A stretch of DNA of 64,000 nucleotides from Bacillus sp. UNC41MFS5. Its GTDB lineage: Bacteria > Bacillota > Bacilli > Bacillales_B > DSM-18226. The stretch lies in assembly GCF_000686805.1 (NCBI RefSeq), contig NZ_KK366017.1:806001-870000 (forward strand). The letters run 5' to 3'. Each line of letters starts with the position of its first letter. The stretch's first letter is position 1. Position numbers and translations under genes: made by a program. Positions 45,215 to 55,269 of the stretch are shown here, in pieces. The notes beneath the pieces were generated by a model. It worked only from the letters and a program-made list of their open reading frames with translations. It made no database searches and was not told where the DNA came from.

Positions 45215-46180
45215 TTATTTAACTGCTGATGCTGTTTTTTCCTTCTTTGCTTCTTTATCTTGAATTAATTTTAGAAGATCTAGGAAATTATCATCACGTG
45301 TATAAATTGCTTTTGCCCCATTATCATCGTATTCATAGAAACCTTTATTTGAACGAATACCATGTTCACTTTTTTCGACCATTTCTTTTAAGAATTTAGG
45401 AATTTCTCTTGTATTCGATAAATCCTGCTCGATGTTGTATACCATAGCTTGTGTTGTTTGCAGACCTGCTAAATCCTGACTTTCCATTGGTCCGCAAAAA
45501 GCCCATTTAAAGCCCATGCTTCCTCTTACAGCGATGTCAATATCTTCTGCCGTACATATTCCCAATTCAATTAAGTTGAAGCATTCCCGTAGAAAAGCTA
45601 CTTGTATGCGGTTAACGATAAAGCCGGTAATCTCTTTTTTCAGTACCACTGGAGTTTTACCGATTTCCTTCATTAGGTCATAAGTTACTTTTACGACATT
45701 TTCATCTGTCTTCTCAAATTTAGCAATTTCTACAATTGGTACAAGTTGTGGAGGGTTAAAGTAGTGTGTAATGATAAATCTTCCTGGATGTTTTGCTCTT
45801 TGTGTTAATTCTTTTAATGGGAAAGTTGATGTATTTGATGCAATAATCGTTTTTTCAGAGACAATGCTTTCAATAATCTCGTAAGTATCTAATTTTGTTT
45901 CAAGCACTTCTGGAATAGATTCTAGAATAAAATCAGTATCCTGGATCGCTTCAAGTAAATCTGTTGTATATTTAATATTATCCAAAGTCTGCTCCATTTT
46001 TTCTTTTGACAGCATTCCTTTATCAACCATAATTTTCAAGCTGTTTGTAATCATTTTTTTTGCTGTTTCCAATGATGTATCGCGTCTAGCTTGAATACGT
46101 ACAATATATCCTGCTTGTGCAAGTAATTGAGCAACGCCATGACCCATAATACCTGCTCCAAGTACTGTGATGATCTTCAT
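45215..46180 (-). CDS. 3-hydroxyacyl-CoA dehydrogenase, short form
   Basis: 321 residues. NAD-binding LGAGIMGHGVAQLLAQAG (~7-24), catalytic His in ITHYFNPPQLVP (~138), C-terminal NRIQVAFLRECFNLIELG. More divergent from the 38.6-kb dehydrogenase and with a longer, Lys-rich tail; the family includes 3-hydroxybutyryl-CoA and carnitine dehydrogenases, so the substrate is open. Encoded opposite to the other acyl-CoA genes, downstream of a broken gntP-type transporter. Confidence 0.85.
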   Translation of the reverse strand: MKIITVLGAGIMGHGVAQLLAQAGYIVRIQARRDTSLETAKKMITNSLKIMVDKGMLSKEKMEQTLDNIKYTTDLLEAIQDTDFILESIPEVLETKLDTYEIIESIVSEKTIIASNTSTFPLKELTQRAKHPGRFIITHYFNPPQLVPIVEIAKFEKTDENVVKVTYDLMKEIGKTPVVLKKEITGFIVNRIQVAFLRECFNLIELGICTAEDIDIAVRGSMGFKWAFCGPMESQDLAGLQTTQAMVYNIEQDLSNTREIPKFLKEMVEKSEHGIRSNKGFYEYDDNGAKAIYTRDDNFLDLLKLIQDKEAKKEKTASAVK

Positions 46181-46344
46181 TTAAAAACCCCATTTCGTAT
46201 TATATTTTCTTCATTTTTCATAATTAGAATAGAAAGTCTATTAAAAATATGAAGCATCTTGCTATTTATTTTTATAATAGTAACTTCATTGTGAAAGGAA
46301 TTTATCAGATAGCTTTCTCTTGGTGTTATGTAAATATATAAAGA

Positions 46345-46824
46345 TTAAACAGAAATATTTTTAATTTGCTTCTTCTTGCTTCCAGCCCCTTCAATCGTGT
46401 GAATAACAACTGCAGCAACTAGGATAGCTGCAATGGTTACACCAGCTAATATGACAGAAGTATCCATTAAGAAGAATAATTCCAACAATTGATGCTACTG
46501 ATGAAAGAATCGTATATGTCGCAAATGCACATTCCTGCTTCCAAACTTATCGATTAATGTCATTGAAATTCGATAGGCTCCACCTGCATCAGCGATCAAA
46601 CGACCAATCATCGCTCCGAAACCTAAGATTAGCGCTATGTGTCCTAAAGTACCGCCTAATCCAGCTTCTACTGAAGTGACTATGTCACCTAGCGGCATCC
46701 CTAATGCCAGCGCCACAACAAACGAAACAATAATCAATGAGATGAAAGCGTTTAATTTGAAGACCGTGATTAAAATAATTAGTAGAATAACTCCAAGTGC
46801 AACCATTAATAATGGCATATTCAT
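46345..46824 (-). pseudogene. GntP-family permease with large internal deletion
   Basis: N-terminal ~100 residues of a gluconate-type permease are intact (start 46824: [18 protein letters not shown]..., [29 protein letters not shown]). The sequence then jumps, in another frame, to a C-terminal-like hydrophobic end ([18 protein letters not shown]). About 300 residues are missing. Overlapping the end is a 40-codon frame, 46467-46345, with one hydrophobic helix (VILAGVTIAAILVAAVVIHT) that may be a separate short gene or part of the remnant. Confidence 0.6.
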
Positions 46825-47077
46825 TGCCCCCCTTTTTTATATAACCCTAAATCTTCCAATAACTTAAAGAATTCCCTTTGTCTTAAGCATTCAGAAAATA
46901 AATATTTTAAATATATGAGAATTTTCCGAATGTTTATATTGTAATAAATAGCTATTGAAATATCTAATAGAATATAATTTATAAAAAGGCGGTTTTTTAA
47001 AAATATTTTTTATAGTTGTAAGTCAATAACGGGATCTATAAGGAGAAAATATTACTGTATTAATTAATAATTCTTAT

Positions 47078-47284
47078 TTAGAAAATCAGAGCCATATTAG
47101 GAGGAGAAAACAAGATGGTACAAACAGCAACAAAAAGTCTCTTGCGAATTTGCCCTTCTTTTTCCACAATAAATATATGCTTAAATTGATCAGTATAAGT
47201 GATTCCTTTTGAGCTTACAGATTTAACGTAATTATTAGCTGAGTGCAACTTGATCTCTTTCTCTGTGAAGATCTTTTTACTCAT
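47078..47284 (-). pseudogene. IS3-type transposase orfA-like remnant
   Basis: MSKKIFTEKEIKLHSANNYV and SVSSKGITYTDQFKHIFI match the start of IS3-type HTH proteins of Bacillus; after ~45 residues the sequence is unrelated. Upstream (47337-47392) is an AATGTACCC/GGGTACATT inverted repeat that could be the element end. Confidence 0.5.
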
Positions 47285-47519
47285 AATTACTCCGTCTCCA
47301 TGTTTAGTTCGCTGAGTTGTATTTCTTTATTCTACAAAAATGTACCCTCGAGGTAGACTTTTTTTAAGTACTCTATTAGGGTACATTTTATAGGGAGAAC
47401 ACTTTTTTTTTGGAAAAAAATAAATTTGGAATGATTTAAATAGAAAGATGTCTTTTTGTTTATTCGTGGTTTTATTTTTATTTCCAACTCCGCTTACCCT
47501 TTTTTAATTAAACGTTTTT

Positions 47520-47898
47520 TAGAACTCACTCAGGACAACGAAGTCTAGTCATTATTCCTATTAAAACATTTCCTTGCATTAGAATTAACAATGTATTTAT
47601 TGTGTTTATATATTAATAAAATCTTGAATTTTGGCTCTAGAAGAAAGATTATTTCGATTAGAATTACATGGGGAAAAGATTTAAAATTAAATTAATCAAG
47701 ATAATATTCCGATATATTTAAATATTAACATTTTTAGACCATAGCACACTGTGTTAAGTTTTGATGCGATTACATTTGGCTGAGGTATCCGGACCAATGC
47801 TAGTTTTTGTGCATTTGATAGTTGCACGACAAAAAGGAAACAGACCTTTTTCTTTACAAACCAAAAAAGAGATTACAAGGAAAAGAGGAGATTTTAGC
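47520..47898 (+). repeat. catabolic leader repeat, copy A
   Basis: About 300-380 bp shared with 50955-51250 and 56930-57336 and in part with 62660-62735. Shared landmarks: AAATCTTGAATT, TTTCGATTAGA, AAGATTTAAAATTAAAT, GATGCGATTACATTT, CACGACAAAAAGGAA. Copy A runs into the start of an SDR gene exactly as copy C does, so it includes the operon leader and ribosome site. Confidence 0.75.
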
Positions 47899-48668
47899 AT
47901 GTCGAGTCAATCACAAGCCTATTTTTTGGAAGGGAGAGTAGCCGTTGTAACAGGTTCTTCACAAGGAATTGGGAAAGCGGTTGCAATTGGTTTATCACAA
48001 GCAGGTGCGACTGTATTGGTTACAGGAACCAATCCGGAACGTACGAAGAAAGTCACCGAGGAAGTGGCCAATTAACAGGGCGGGAAAAAGACTACTTTAT
48101 TGGTGATCTATCAAAAGATGAAAACGTTATCTAGATGGTTGAAAAGCCATACATAAATGGGACAAAATCTACATTCTTGTCAATAATGCCGGCGGCGTGA
48201 TTCTCCCGTTCCTTGAACAAACACCGGAAACCTTAAAAACAACAATTGACCGCAACCTCTGGACTATGCTGTGGTCATGTTCGCAATGGTTTATGGGGCC
48301 ATGCAGCCTATAATACTGCAAAGGGCGGGGTCTATGCCATTGTTTCCGGATTAAGAAGAGAATTCGCCAAAAATTTAGAACAGCGGGCGTTACGATTACT
48401 GAAAAGAGAAGCCCATGTAGAATACCCGCACTCCAATACTCTTCACAATGTGACGAATGTAAGAATCGTTAATAATGAAGAGGATGCCGTAAAAGTTAGA
48501 TGCAATTTCTCTACGTTCGGTACGAAGCGTGAAATACTTGACAATTATGTCGGGGTCAACGAATACATCATTGTAAAAGAACATGGAGAATTAAAGATTC
48601 AATCCAAGAAAGTCATACTCAAATTGGACAGTCTCCGCCCCCACGGAAAAGTAAGTAGCATCTTATAA
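47899..48668 (+). pseudogene. SDR dehydrogenase / Rieske beta subunit deletion fusion
   Basis: Starts as an SDR (MSSQSQAYFLEGRVAVVTGSSQGIGKAV), is shifted near 48074, loses part of its middle, keeps the catalytic HAAYNTAKGG, and at ~48374 joins directly to a Rieske dioxygenase beta subunit (LEQRALRLLKREAHVEYPHS...). The end is complete (stop 48666). The whole alpha-subunit gene is missing. From TTG 48246 the last SDR part and beta part are in one frame (140 residues). Compare the full arrangement at 57.3-60.0 kb. Confidence 0.8.
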
Positions 48669-48714
48669 TTTGTAGACAAATTTTGGAGCTGACCCACGCT
48701 GGATTACCGCGGTG

Positions 48715-48935
48715 AACCAGTGGGTGCCCAGCAAGCCGTTAATTGCTAGTTGGTTTAAGTCCAACTGCCAAAAGACTTCTCGGTAGCTGACAGGTAACTG
48801 GTGGCTAAGGTTGAATCCCTGTGACAAAGTAACTCTTTGAGAGTGCTAGCAAGTTAACAGACGGGTTGTAACCTAAAGTGAATCCTGTAACCTCGTCAGA
48901 AGAAATACGGGTTTTGCCTATCCTATTCCAAGACA
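48715..48935 (+). ncRNA. possible group II intron 5' remnant
   Basis: A GC-richer structured stretch reading GGGTGCCCAGCAAGCC, GCTAGTTGGTTTAAGTCCAAC, GACAGGTAACTGGTGGCTAAG, ATCCCTGTGACAAAGTAAC. This resembles domain I of bacterial group II introns. There is no intron-encoded RT and no domain V/VI found downstream, so it would be a 3'-truncated copy. Assignment is by resemblance only. Confidence 0.4.
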
Positions 48936-49047
48936 AATTCAGAATTTTCCTAGGAGGATTAAAACAACTGTTTCATCAGGTGGAGGGAGTACCAACCTAT
49001 TTACTTATTTTGCTCGAGTAGAGTCTAATTAGAAGGGAGCATTCATT

Positions 49048-49230
49048 ATGGTAATGGTTTGTATAGAACATCTCACAAAAGGATTGGAATTACTTCCTGT
49101 TCCACATGTAAAAAAAATGCCTGTCCAAACAAAAAAAACATGTTCCTTTTGTGGCAAACAGGCGGAACTAAAATTATTTCTTCTTCTTAGCGTTAGAGAA
49201 GAAATATCATTTAACCTGATTCATTTATAG
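49048..49230 (+). CDS. CxxH/CxxC small putative zinc protein
   Basis: 60 residues. MVMVCIEHLTKG (Cys-x-x-His-like CIEH) and TCSFCGKQAELKL (Cys-x-x-Cys) give four metal ligands, as in the small CxxH/CxxC proteins of Bacillus. AGAAGGGAGC precedes ATG 49048. The final ~15 residues are unlike that family. Function unknown. Confidence 0.5.
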   Translation: MVMVCIEHLTKGLELLPVPHVKKMPVQTKKTCSFCGKQAELKLFLLLSVREEISFNLIHL

Positions 49231-49374
49231 TAATTTAAGATTTAAGCTTATAGCCTTGTATATAAACTTTCTCACCCAATTGGGTTTGCGCTAAAAAAAT
49301 GAAAAAAGCATCCAATTCTATTAGAGTTTAAGTAACCACACAAAAACCACACAGAAAGGATTCTTTAACGCAAG

Positions 49375-49640
49375 TATCTCTTGATTTCAACCGGAAAATT
49401 AAATTGTCAAGTGATGGAGGATCTCTTTCCTCCCGATACTGGTGAATTTCTCTTTAGAGAATTCGATGAAAAACGGGATTTTCGAAGACTTTAGGAGATA
49501 AAACTGAATGATTCAAGGGCCTATTAACTTCATTCAGATGAAACCCTTAAATGCCAAAAGATTTATCAAATCATTTCTGGGTATTCCGAAGATGACGCTG
49601 CAGATCAATTAACTAAAGATCCTGTTTACACACAAATTGT
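49375..49640 (+). pseudogene. IS1380-type transposase N-terminal remnant
   Basis: Pieces LDFNRKIKLSSDGGSLSS, DTGEFLFREFDEK, and HSDETLKCQKIYQIISGYSE with DDAADQLTKDPVYTQI match the N-terminus of IS1380-family transposases (GGLILFREFDEK ... RIYQIIAGYEDANDS) across at least two frameshifts. Catalytic residues are not preserved. Confidence 0.5.
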
Positions 49641-49915
49641 CTTCCAGCCAGGGCAATATATTAGCATAAAGTTAAAAATCGAAGGTGAAAAGTATACACA
49701 TATTCGTCAATACAGCCTTTCTGATGCTCCGGGAAAAGACTATTATCGAATCAACGTCAAAAGTGAGGCGGGAACCACAAATCCTGACGGTCAGGTATCA
49801 AATTATCTTCATGACCATGTGGAGGAGGGAGACATTCTTCAAGTAAGTGCAACTGCAGGGGACTTTGTCCTGGATTTGGAAAAAAAAATCACCTGTTGTC
49901 CTGTTAAGCGGAGGT
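49641..49915 (+). pseudogene. flavohemoglobin (Hmp) FAD-domain remnant
   Basis: FQPGQYISIKLKIEGEKY, RQYSLSDAPGKDYYRINVK, LHDHVEEGDILQVSATAGDF are the FAD-binding part of Hmp (NO dioxygenase). The globin domain and the NAD domain are missing; the A run at ~49882 shifts the frame just before VVLLSGG. Fused directly to the IS1380 remnant. Confidence 0.65.
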
Positions 49916-50229
49916 AGAGACTAATATTCTGAAGAGTATTTTTTTCGATCAACATCAACATTGGGAAAAATTCAAAAGTCCCCTTTAATTTAACCGGTTC
50001 TCTTCAATGGGACAAAAGTTAAAAAAACATCAATAATCCACAAATTTCGGTTAAGAAATAAGTAGGGAGTATTGATGGTTTTACTCCATCTCGTTTCATT
50101 ACAACTAGCCATTTATCTATAAATTTGTATAATCAATTAGTGTTGCTTAAAACTCTCCCCATTCATTTTTAGTAGAGTTTTCCGCAAAATTTTTTAGGAA
50201 AGAAAGGAATAATCAAATTTCCATCATCA

Positions 50230-50930
50230 TCCCTGTTGCCAAACCCTCATTATACAAACCCCAAAATTCTTCAAATCGACCACTTTTTTAACGAAATGCT
50301 CATAATGGCTTCTGTTCGTGCAGTCCAAAAAATCTAAGTATCTGCGATAAACCCATCCAATTTACTATAATAAGTTTTTACCCCAATACTTAGAACATTA
50401 ATAGTTTTTGAAACTGGCATTTTATTTACCAATAGCTTGATGAATAACAGCAGGATGCCATTTCATTTTTGGTTAAAGGTGGATGTTTTCTTCTGGTCGG
50501 CATCATATTTCCCACACTCTTTACACTGCCATCGCTGCGTGCCAGTTTTGCTTTTTTCTCTTTTATAGAAATAGGAAGGATGTTCAACTGGATTTTTATC
50601 TGAATTTACACATGTTTCCTTATGAAATTGGTATTCAGACACAACATCCTTCACAGAATTAATACGGATTCAGTGTTCTATTTCCTGTGCGATGCTCTAA
50701 TTAGAATAGGGTGTGGTTGTGCAATCGAAAGTCATACCTTGATTAGGATATATAGCGTCACAAGTTACATTGAATTGATTTGTGTCCCGCTTTCCCGATG
50801 AGCTTGTACCGATAAGGTTTATTCTTGACCGCAGTAAATCGTGTTTGTGGCTTTCCGAACCACTTACAAAACGGATTGATACAAAAATTTAATTGAATGG
50901 TATGTTTTATCCCATTTTATCGAAATGTAA
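50230..50930 (-). pseudogene. degenerate transposase with zinc-ribbon
   Basis: On the minus strand NPVEHPSYFYKREKSKTG followed by TQRWQCKECGKY is like the zinc-ribbon of IS transposases (GKQRWQCK.CGK), continuing in other frames as KTYYSKLDG and QIFWTARTEAIMS. Many stops and shifts. Exact family not determined. Confidence 0.35.
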
Positions 50931-50954
50931 CTGGAAGAAACAAAGGTTTACTAT

Positions 50955-51250
50955 ATTATTAACAGCGTATTCATTGTGTTTATATATAAATAAAATCTTG
51001 AATTCGGGCGCTAGAAGAAAGATAATTTCGATTAGAATTACATGGTCAAAAGATTTAAAATTAAATTAATCAAGATAATATTCCGATATATTTAAATATT
51101 AACATTTTTAGATATTGATATTATCTGAAATATACATTAAACGCTGATTACCTTAGCACATTGGCTTAACTTTTGGATGCGATTACATTTGGCTGAGGTG
51201 CCCGGGTTCGATGCTAGTTTTCGTGCATTTGAAAGTCACGACAAAAAGGA
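50955..51250 (+). repeat. catabolic leader repeat, copy B
   Basis: Second copy of the leader (see 47520-47898). It breaks off at CACGACAAAAAGGAA and continues directly into the tail of a Rieske alpha gene, so everything between leader and alpha tail was deleted. Confidence 0.75.
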
Positions 51251-51349
51251 ATGAACAGGGAAATTCTCCAAGCGACGGATGAAGAACAAATGCGTTCCTT
51301 TTGGCGTGAATGGGATAAACGGAGGACAGCAGCGGAAAGCAAAAATTAA
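51249..51349 (+). pseudogene. Rieske dioxygenase alpha subunit, last 33 codons
   Basis: Reads GMNREILQATDEEQMRSFWR, then EWDKRRTAAESK, matching the end of the intact alpha subunit (59.37-59.49 kb). Joined to leader repeat B. Confidence 0.8.
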
Positions 51350-51369
51350 GAAGCTGGGAAGGTGAAAGT

Positions 51370-51841
51370 ATGAACATAACACGTCAGGAAATTGAGGATC
51401 TTTTAGTCCATGAGACGAAACCTCTTGATGAGTTTAAGCTAAAGGAGTGGGCTACATTATTCGCAAGCAATTGAACGTATGTGATTCCGACCATCGGAAA
51501 TTCTGATGCGGACTTTTAAAAATTTCTTCGTTCATGATAATCGAGCCCGTCAAAAACAGGGGCGTTACGATTATTGAAAAAGAGGTCCGTGTAGAATATC
51601 CGCATTCAACTACTCTTCACAATATCACGAATGTAAGAATCGTTAGTAATGAAGGGGATGCCGTAAGGTAAGCTTCATTTACTCATCCTATCCCACAAAA
51701 CGTGAAGTGCTCGACAATTACATCGGAGTCAACGAATACATCTCGGTAGAAGAAAAAGAAGAATGAAAGATTTGATCCAAGAAAGTCATTCTAAAACTAG
51801 ACAGTCTCCGTCCGCACGGAAAAGTAAGCATTATCTTATAA
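51370..51841 (+). pseudogene. Rieske dioxygenase beta subunit, degenerate copy
   Basis: MNITRQEIEDLLVHETKPLDE, then a TGA in place of the Gly codon of ASNGTY (51473), further stops and shifts, and stretches such as EYPHSTTLHNITNVRIVSNE. Third and most decayed beta copy in the window. Confidence 0.8.
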
Positions 51842-51984
51842 TTTAGGTTGGGTCAGACGCACACTTTTTTAACTCTTTAAGTGAAGTGGAAAGTTCCATA
51901 AACAAATAAGCATTAACATAAAACACGTAAGCATTAACGCTATATTTAGAAAATATTAAAATCAAAACCAAGGAGGAATTATGA

Positions 51985-53472
51985 ATGGTGCAAGTCGAAA
52001 CTAAAAAAGTAGTTGAACCTATCGTAAACCCATTTGATTGTTTACATTTTATCGACGGTAAATTTGTTGAATCTGTAGATGGAAAAACGTTTACCAACGT
52101 GAACCCTGTTACTGAGGAAGTTTATGGTACAGTTGCAGAAGGAAGCGCGGCAGATATTGATTTAGCTGTTAAAGCTGCTAAACGTGCTTTTGAAGAAGGC
52201 CCATGGGGAAAAATGACTGTAAATGAACGTTCAAGAATTATCCGCAAAGTTGGTGACATTCTTGAAGAAAGACAAGAAGAAATTGCACAATTAGAATCAT
52301 TAGATACTGGTAAGCACCTTAAATTCTCACGTCACGTTGATGCTCCTCGTGCAGCAGCAAACTTCCATTTTTTTGCTGATTACATGATTTCTATAGGAAC
52401 AGAGGCATACCAAGATGAAACTCACAATGCGCTTAACTACGGATATCGCCGCCCGATTGGAGTAGTTGGATTAATCCAGCCATGGAATCTTCCATTATTC
52501 TTATTAACATGGAAATTAGCTCCAGCTTTGGCTGCAGGATGTACAGTAGTGATTAAGCCATCTGAATTAACCCCGATGACTGCAACAAGATTAATGGAAA
52601 TTCTTAAAGAAGCTGGTGTTCCGGATGGAGTTGTAAACTTGGTTCACGGTTTTGGACCTGGTGCTGGAAGTGCAATCAACAAACACCCTGACATTGCTGG
52701 TATCGGTTTTATCGGGCAAGTATCTACAGGTGCTAAAATCATGGCAGAAGCTGCGCCTACACTAAAAAAGCTTTCTTTCGAATTAGGCGGTAAAAACCCT
52801 AACATTATCTTTGCAGATGTCGATATTGATGAAGTAGTGGCAACAACCATTAGATCAAGTTTTACAAATCAAGGGGAAGTTTGTGTCTGCGGTTCAAGAA
52901 TCTATGTTGAACGTCCAATTTTTGATGAATTCGTAGAAAGATTTGCATCTAAAACAAGAGAATTAAAAGTTGGCGATCCATTTGATATGAGCAATGATCA
53001 AGGCGCATTAGTCGCCAAAGTACACTATGATAAAGTAATGAGCTACCTGAAAATTGCTGAAGAAGAAGGCGGTACTTTCGTTACAGGAGGTAAGCGCCCT
53101 GATGGTTTGGATAAAGGATATTTCATAGAACCAACCATCATTACTGGTCTAGATGACAGATCTCGTTGTGTTCGTGAAGAAATCTTTGGACCGGTTGTTA
53201 CAGTTATTCCATTTGACACAGAAGAAGAAGTGATTGCGGCAGCAAACGACACTCGGATGGGCTTAAGTAACACAATCTGGACTAACGATATCCGTCGTGC
53301 ACACCGTGTAGCCCAAAAAATTGTATCAGGTTTATCTTACATCAACTGCTGGTTTGTACGTGATCTTAGAACTCCATTCGGAGGTACGAAAGACAGTGGA
53401 CTAGGTCGTGTTGGCGGTAGTCACAGTTGGGAATTCTACACTGAAATAACTAATATTTGTGTTAAACTTTAA
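51985..53472 (+). CDS. 2-hydroxymuconic semialdehyde dehydrogenase (aldehyde dehydrogenase)
   Basis: 495 residues, NAD-dependent aldehyde dehydrogenase of the XylG/DmpC type. WNLPLFLLTWKLAPALAAG, catalytic Glu in SFELGGKNP (~268) and Cys in QGEVCVCGSRI (~302), EEIFGPVVTV. Oxidises 2-hydroxymuconate semialdehyde to 2-hydroxymuconate, entering the oxalocrotonate branch. AGGAGGAATT precedes ATG 51985. The following hydratase, decarboxylase and tautomerase genes make the assignment firm. Confidence 0.88.
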   Translation: MVQVETKKVVEPIVNPFDCLHFIDGKFVESVDGKTFTNVNPVTEEVYGTVAEGSAADIDLAVKAAKRAFEEGPWGKMTVNERSRIIRKVGDILEERQEEIAQLESLDTGKHLKFSRHVDAPRAAANFHFFADYMISIGTEAYQDETHNALNYGYRRPIGVVGLIQPWNLPLFLLTWKLAPALAAGCTVVIKPSELTPMTATRLMEILKEAGVPDGVVNLVHGFGPGAGSAINKHPDIAGIGFIGQVSTGAKIMAEAAPTLKKLSFELGGKNPNIIFADVDIDEVVATTIRSSFTNQGEVCVCGSRIYVERPIFDEFVERFASKTRELKVGDPFDMSNDQGALVAKVHYDKVMSYLKIAEEEGGTFVTGGKRPDGLDKGYFIEPTIITGLDDRSRCVREEIFGPVVTVIPFDTEEEVIAAANDTRMGLSNTIWTNDIRRAHRVAQKIVSGLSYINCWFVRDLRTPFGGTKDSGLGRVGGSHSWEFYTEITNICVKL

Positions 53473-53494
53473 TTTTATTTTTTAACATGGATAT

Positions 53495-53533
53495 GTTGCA
53501 CGGTTTAAATAAGATATACCGTGCAACTTTTTT
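53495..53533 (+). terminator. rho-independent terminator inside the lower pathway cluster
   Basis: GTTGCACGGT/ACCGTGCAAC stem followed by TTTTTT, between the aldehyde dehydrogenase and hydratase genes. May reduce downstream expression or mean a separate promoter. Confidence 0.75.
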
Positions 53534-53597
53534 GAATGTTTCTCAGCTTATACTAAACAGTGTCAAAATACATTTATAATAGAAAGGATATATTCAA

Positions 53598-54377
53598 TTG
53601 ACTAGTAAAATTGAAAAGTTTGCTGCTAAATTATTAGAAGCTGAAAAAAAACGCGTTGGAATTAATCCGCTAACTGTGGTAGATCCAGAAATTACTGTAG
53701 ATAAGGCATATTATATTCAATTGGAAAATATTAAAAAGAAGCTAGCTGAAGGACAGAAAATTGTTGGCAAAAAAATTGGATTAACCTCTGTTGCCGTACA
53801 AAAAATGTTGGGTGTTGATGAGCCTGACTATGGACATCTATTAGACAGCATGGTCGTTGAAAATGGAGGTACTATTTTTTGTGAAAACATGCTTCAGCCG
53901 AAAGTAGAAGGTGAAATTGCATTTATTTTAAAGAAAGATTTAAAAGGTCCGAATGTGACTGTTCTTGATGTGCTGCAAGCAACAGATTATGTTGTTCCTG
54001 CTTTAGAAATTGTTGATAGTCGGATACAAGATTGGAAAATTAAGCTACCAGACACGGTCGCTGATAATGCTTCATCCGGATTATTTGTATTGGGTGGCAA
54101 GCCTACAAAAATTCAAGATATTAATTTGGAATTAATAGGCATGGTACTTTTGCAAAATGGTGAAGTTGCCAATACAGGTGTTGGAGCCGCTGCACTTGGA
54201 AATCCGGCAACTTGTGTTGCATGGCTGGCGAATCGTTTAGCAGATTATGATATTACTCTTAAAGCAGGTGACGTAATCCTTTCGGGTGCACTTTCCGGCA
54301 TGGTTGTCGTTAATCCGGGCGACAATTTTACAGCAAGATTTGCTCATCTTGGTCAAGTAAGCGTTAACTTTAAATAA
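53598..54377 (+). CDS. 2-hydroxypenta-2,4-dienoate hydratase
   Basis: 259 residues, MhpD/XylJ type. GKKIGLTSVAVQKMLGVDEPDYG, PKVEGEIAFILKKDL, EIVDSRIQDWKIKLPDTVADNASSG (metal and substrate loop), LGNPATCVAWLANRL. Adds water to 2-hydroxypentadienoate giving 4-hydroxy-2-oxovalerate. DSRIQDWK and PDYG favour hydratase over the decarboxylase paralogue downstream. TTG start at 53598 with AAAGGAT upstream. Confidence 0.88.
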   Translation: MTSKIEKFAAKLLEAEKKRVGINPLTVVDPEITVDKAYYIQLENIKKKLAEGQKIVGKKIGLTSVAVQKMLGVDEPDYGHLLDSMVVENGGTIFCENMLQPKVEGEIAFILKKDLKGPNVTVLDVLQATDYVVPALEIVDSRIQDWKIKLPDTVADNASSGLFVLGGKPTKIQDINLELIGMVLLQNGEVANTGVGAAALGNPATCVAWLANRLADYDITLKAGDVILSGALSGMVVVNPGDNFTARFAHLGQVSVNFK

Positions 54378-54421
54378 TTGGCTTAAATAGATACTGAATC
54401 TGGATCAAAGGAGGAAAAGGT

Positions 54422-55210
54422 ATGGCAAGTGATATTATTAAACAAATTGCTGATTACTTAGTTGCTGCGGAAGTAGAAAAACGTGAAGTTGTAAAGGTAA
54501 CTAAGACGTTTAAACCTGATTTAACAGTTGAGGAAGCTTATCAGGCACAGGAACTGCTTGTTCAAAAAAAATTAGATGAGGGCCGAAGAATCATTGGCCC
54601 TAAGATGGGATTAACAAGCAAGGCGAAGTGGGAACAAATGGGCGTTACTGAGCCAATTTACGGATATGTGTTTGATTATATGTTGATCGATAACGGTGGT
54701 GTTCTTCCATTTTCTGATCTGATCCATCCAAAAGTGGAAGCAGAAATTGCGTTTTTGATTGGTGAAGATATTGAAGGACCTGGAATTACCAGCTCACAAG
54801 TGTTAGCTAAAACAGAGTATGTTTTACCTGCACTTGAAATTATTGATAGCCGTTATGAAAATTTTAACTTTACCCACACAGATGTAATTGCTGATAATGC
54901 ATCTACTTCAAGGGTCGTATTCGGTAACACACTTCGAAAACCAAATGACTTTGAACTTGAATTAGTAGGGGCAACTTTATCCATTAATGGCCAAATTAAA
55001 GAATTGGGCGCTGGGGCTGCCGTTTTAGGACATCCTGCAAATGCCATTGCAGTATTGGCAAACATGCTCGCTAGAAAAGGAGATAAAATTAAAAAAGGCG
55101 AAATCATATTATCGGGAGCCTTAACAAGTGCAATATTGTTAAAAGTTGGCGACGTTATTTCAGGTAAATTTGATGGCTTGGGCGAAGTAACTTTCTCTGT
55201 TGGTAAATAA
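54422..55210 (+). CDS. 4-oxalocrotonate decarboxylase
   Basis: 262 residues, XylI/DmpH type: GPKMGLTSKAKWEQMGVTEPIYGYV, HPKVEAEIAFLIGEDI, EIIDSRYENFNFTHTDVIADNAS, LGHPANAIAVLANMLA. Decarboxylates 2-oxohex-3-enedioate to 2-hydroxypentadienoate; known enzymes form a complex with the hydratase. AAAGGAGG precedes ATG 54422; 44 bp behind the hydratase gene. Confidence 0.88.
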   Translation: MASDIIKQIADYLVAAEVEKREVVKVTKTFKPDLTVEEAYQAQELLVQKKLDEGRRIIGPKMGLTSKAKWEQMGVTEPIYGYVFDYMLIDNGGVLPFSDLIHPKVEAEIAFLIGEDIEGPGITSSQVLAKTEYVLPALEIIDSRYENFNFTHTDVIADNASTSRVVFGNTLRKPNDFELELVGATLSINGQIKELGAGAAVLGHPANAIAVLANMLARKGDKIKKGEIILSGALTSAILLKVGDVISGKFDGLGEVTFSVGK

Positions 55211-55269
55211 ATCAGCAATTTTAAAACATATTACAATAGGAAAATATAATTTATGAAAGGGGAATTACC

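Noticed and set aside
48669..48960. Cobalamin or other riboswitch
   Set aside because: No B12-box-like conserved core was seen and no transporter or synthesis gene follows; group II intron remnant fits better.
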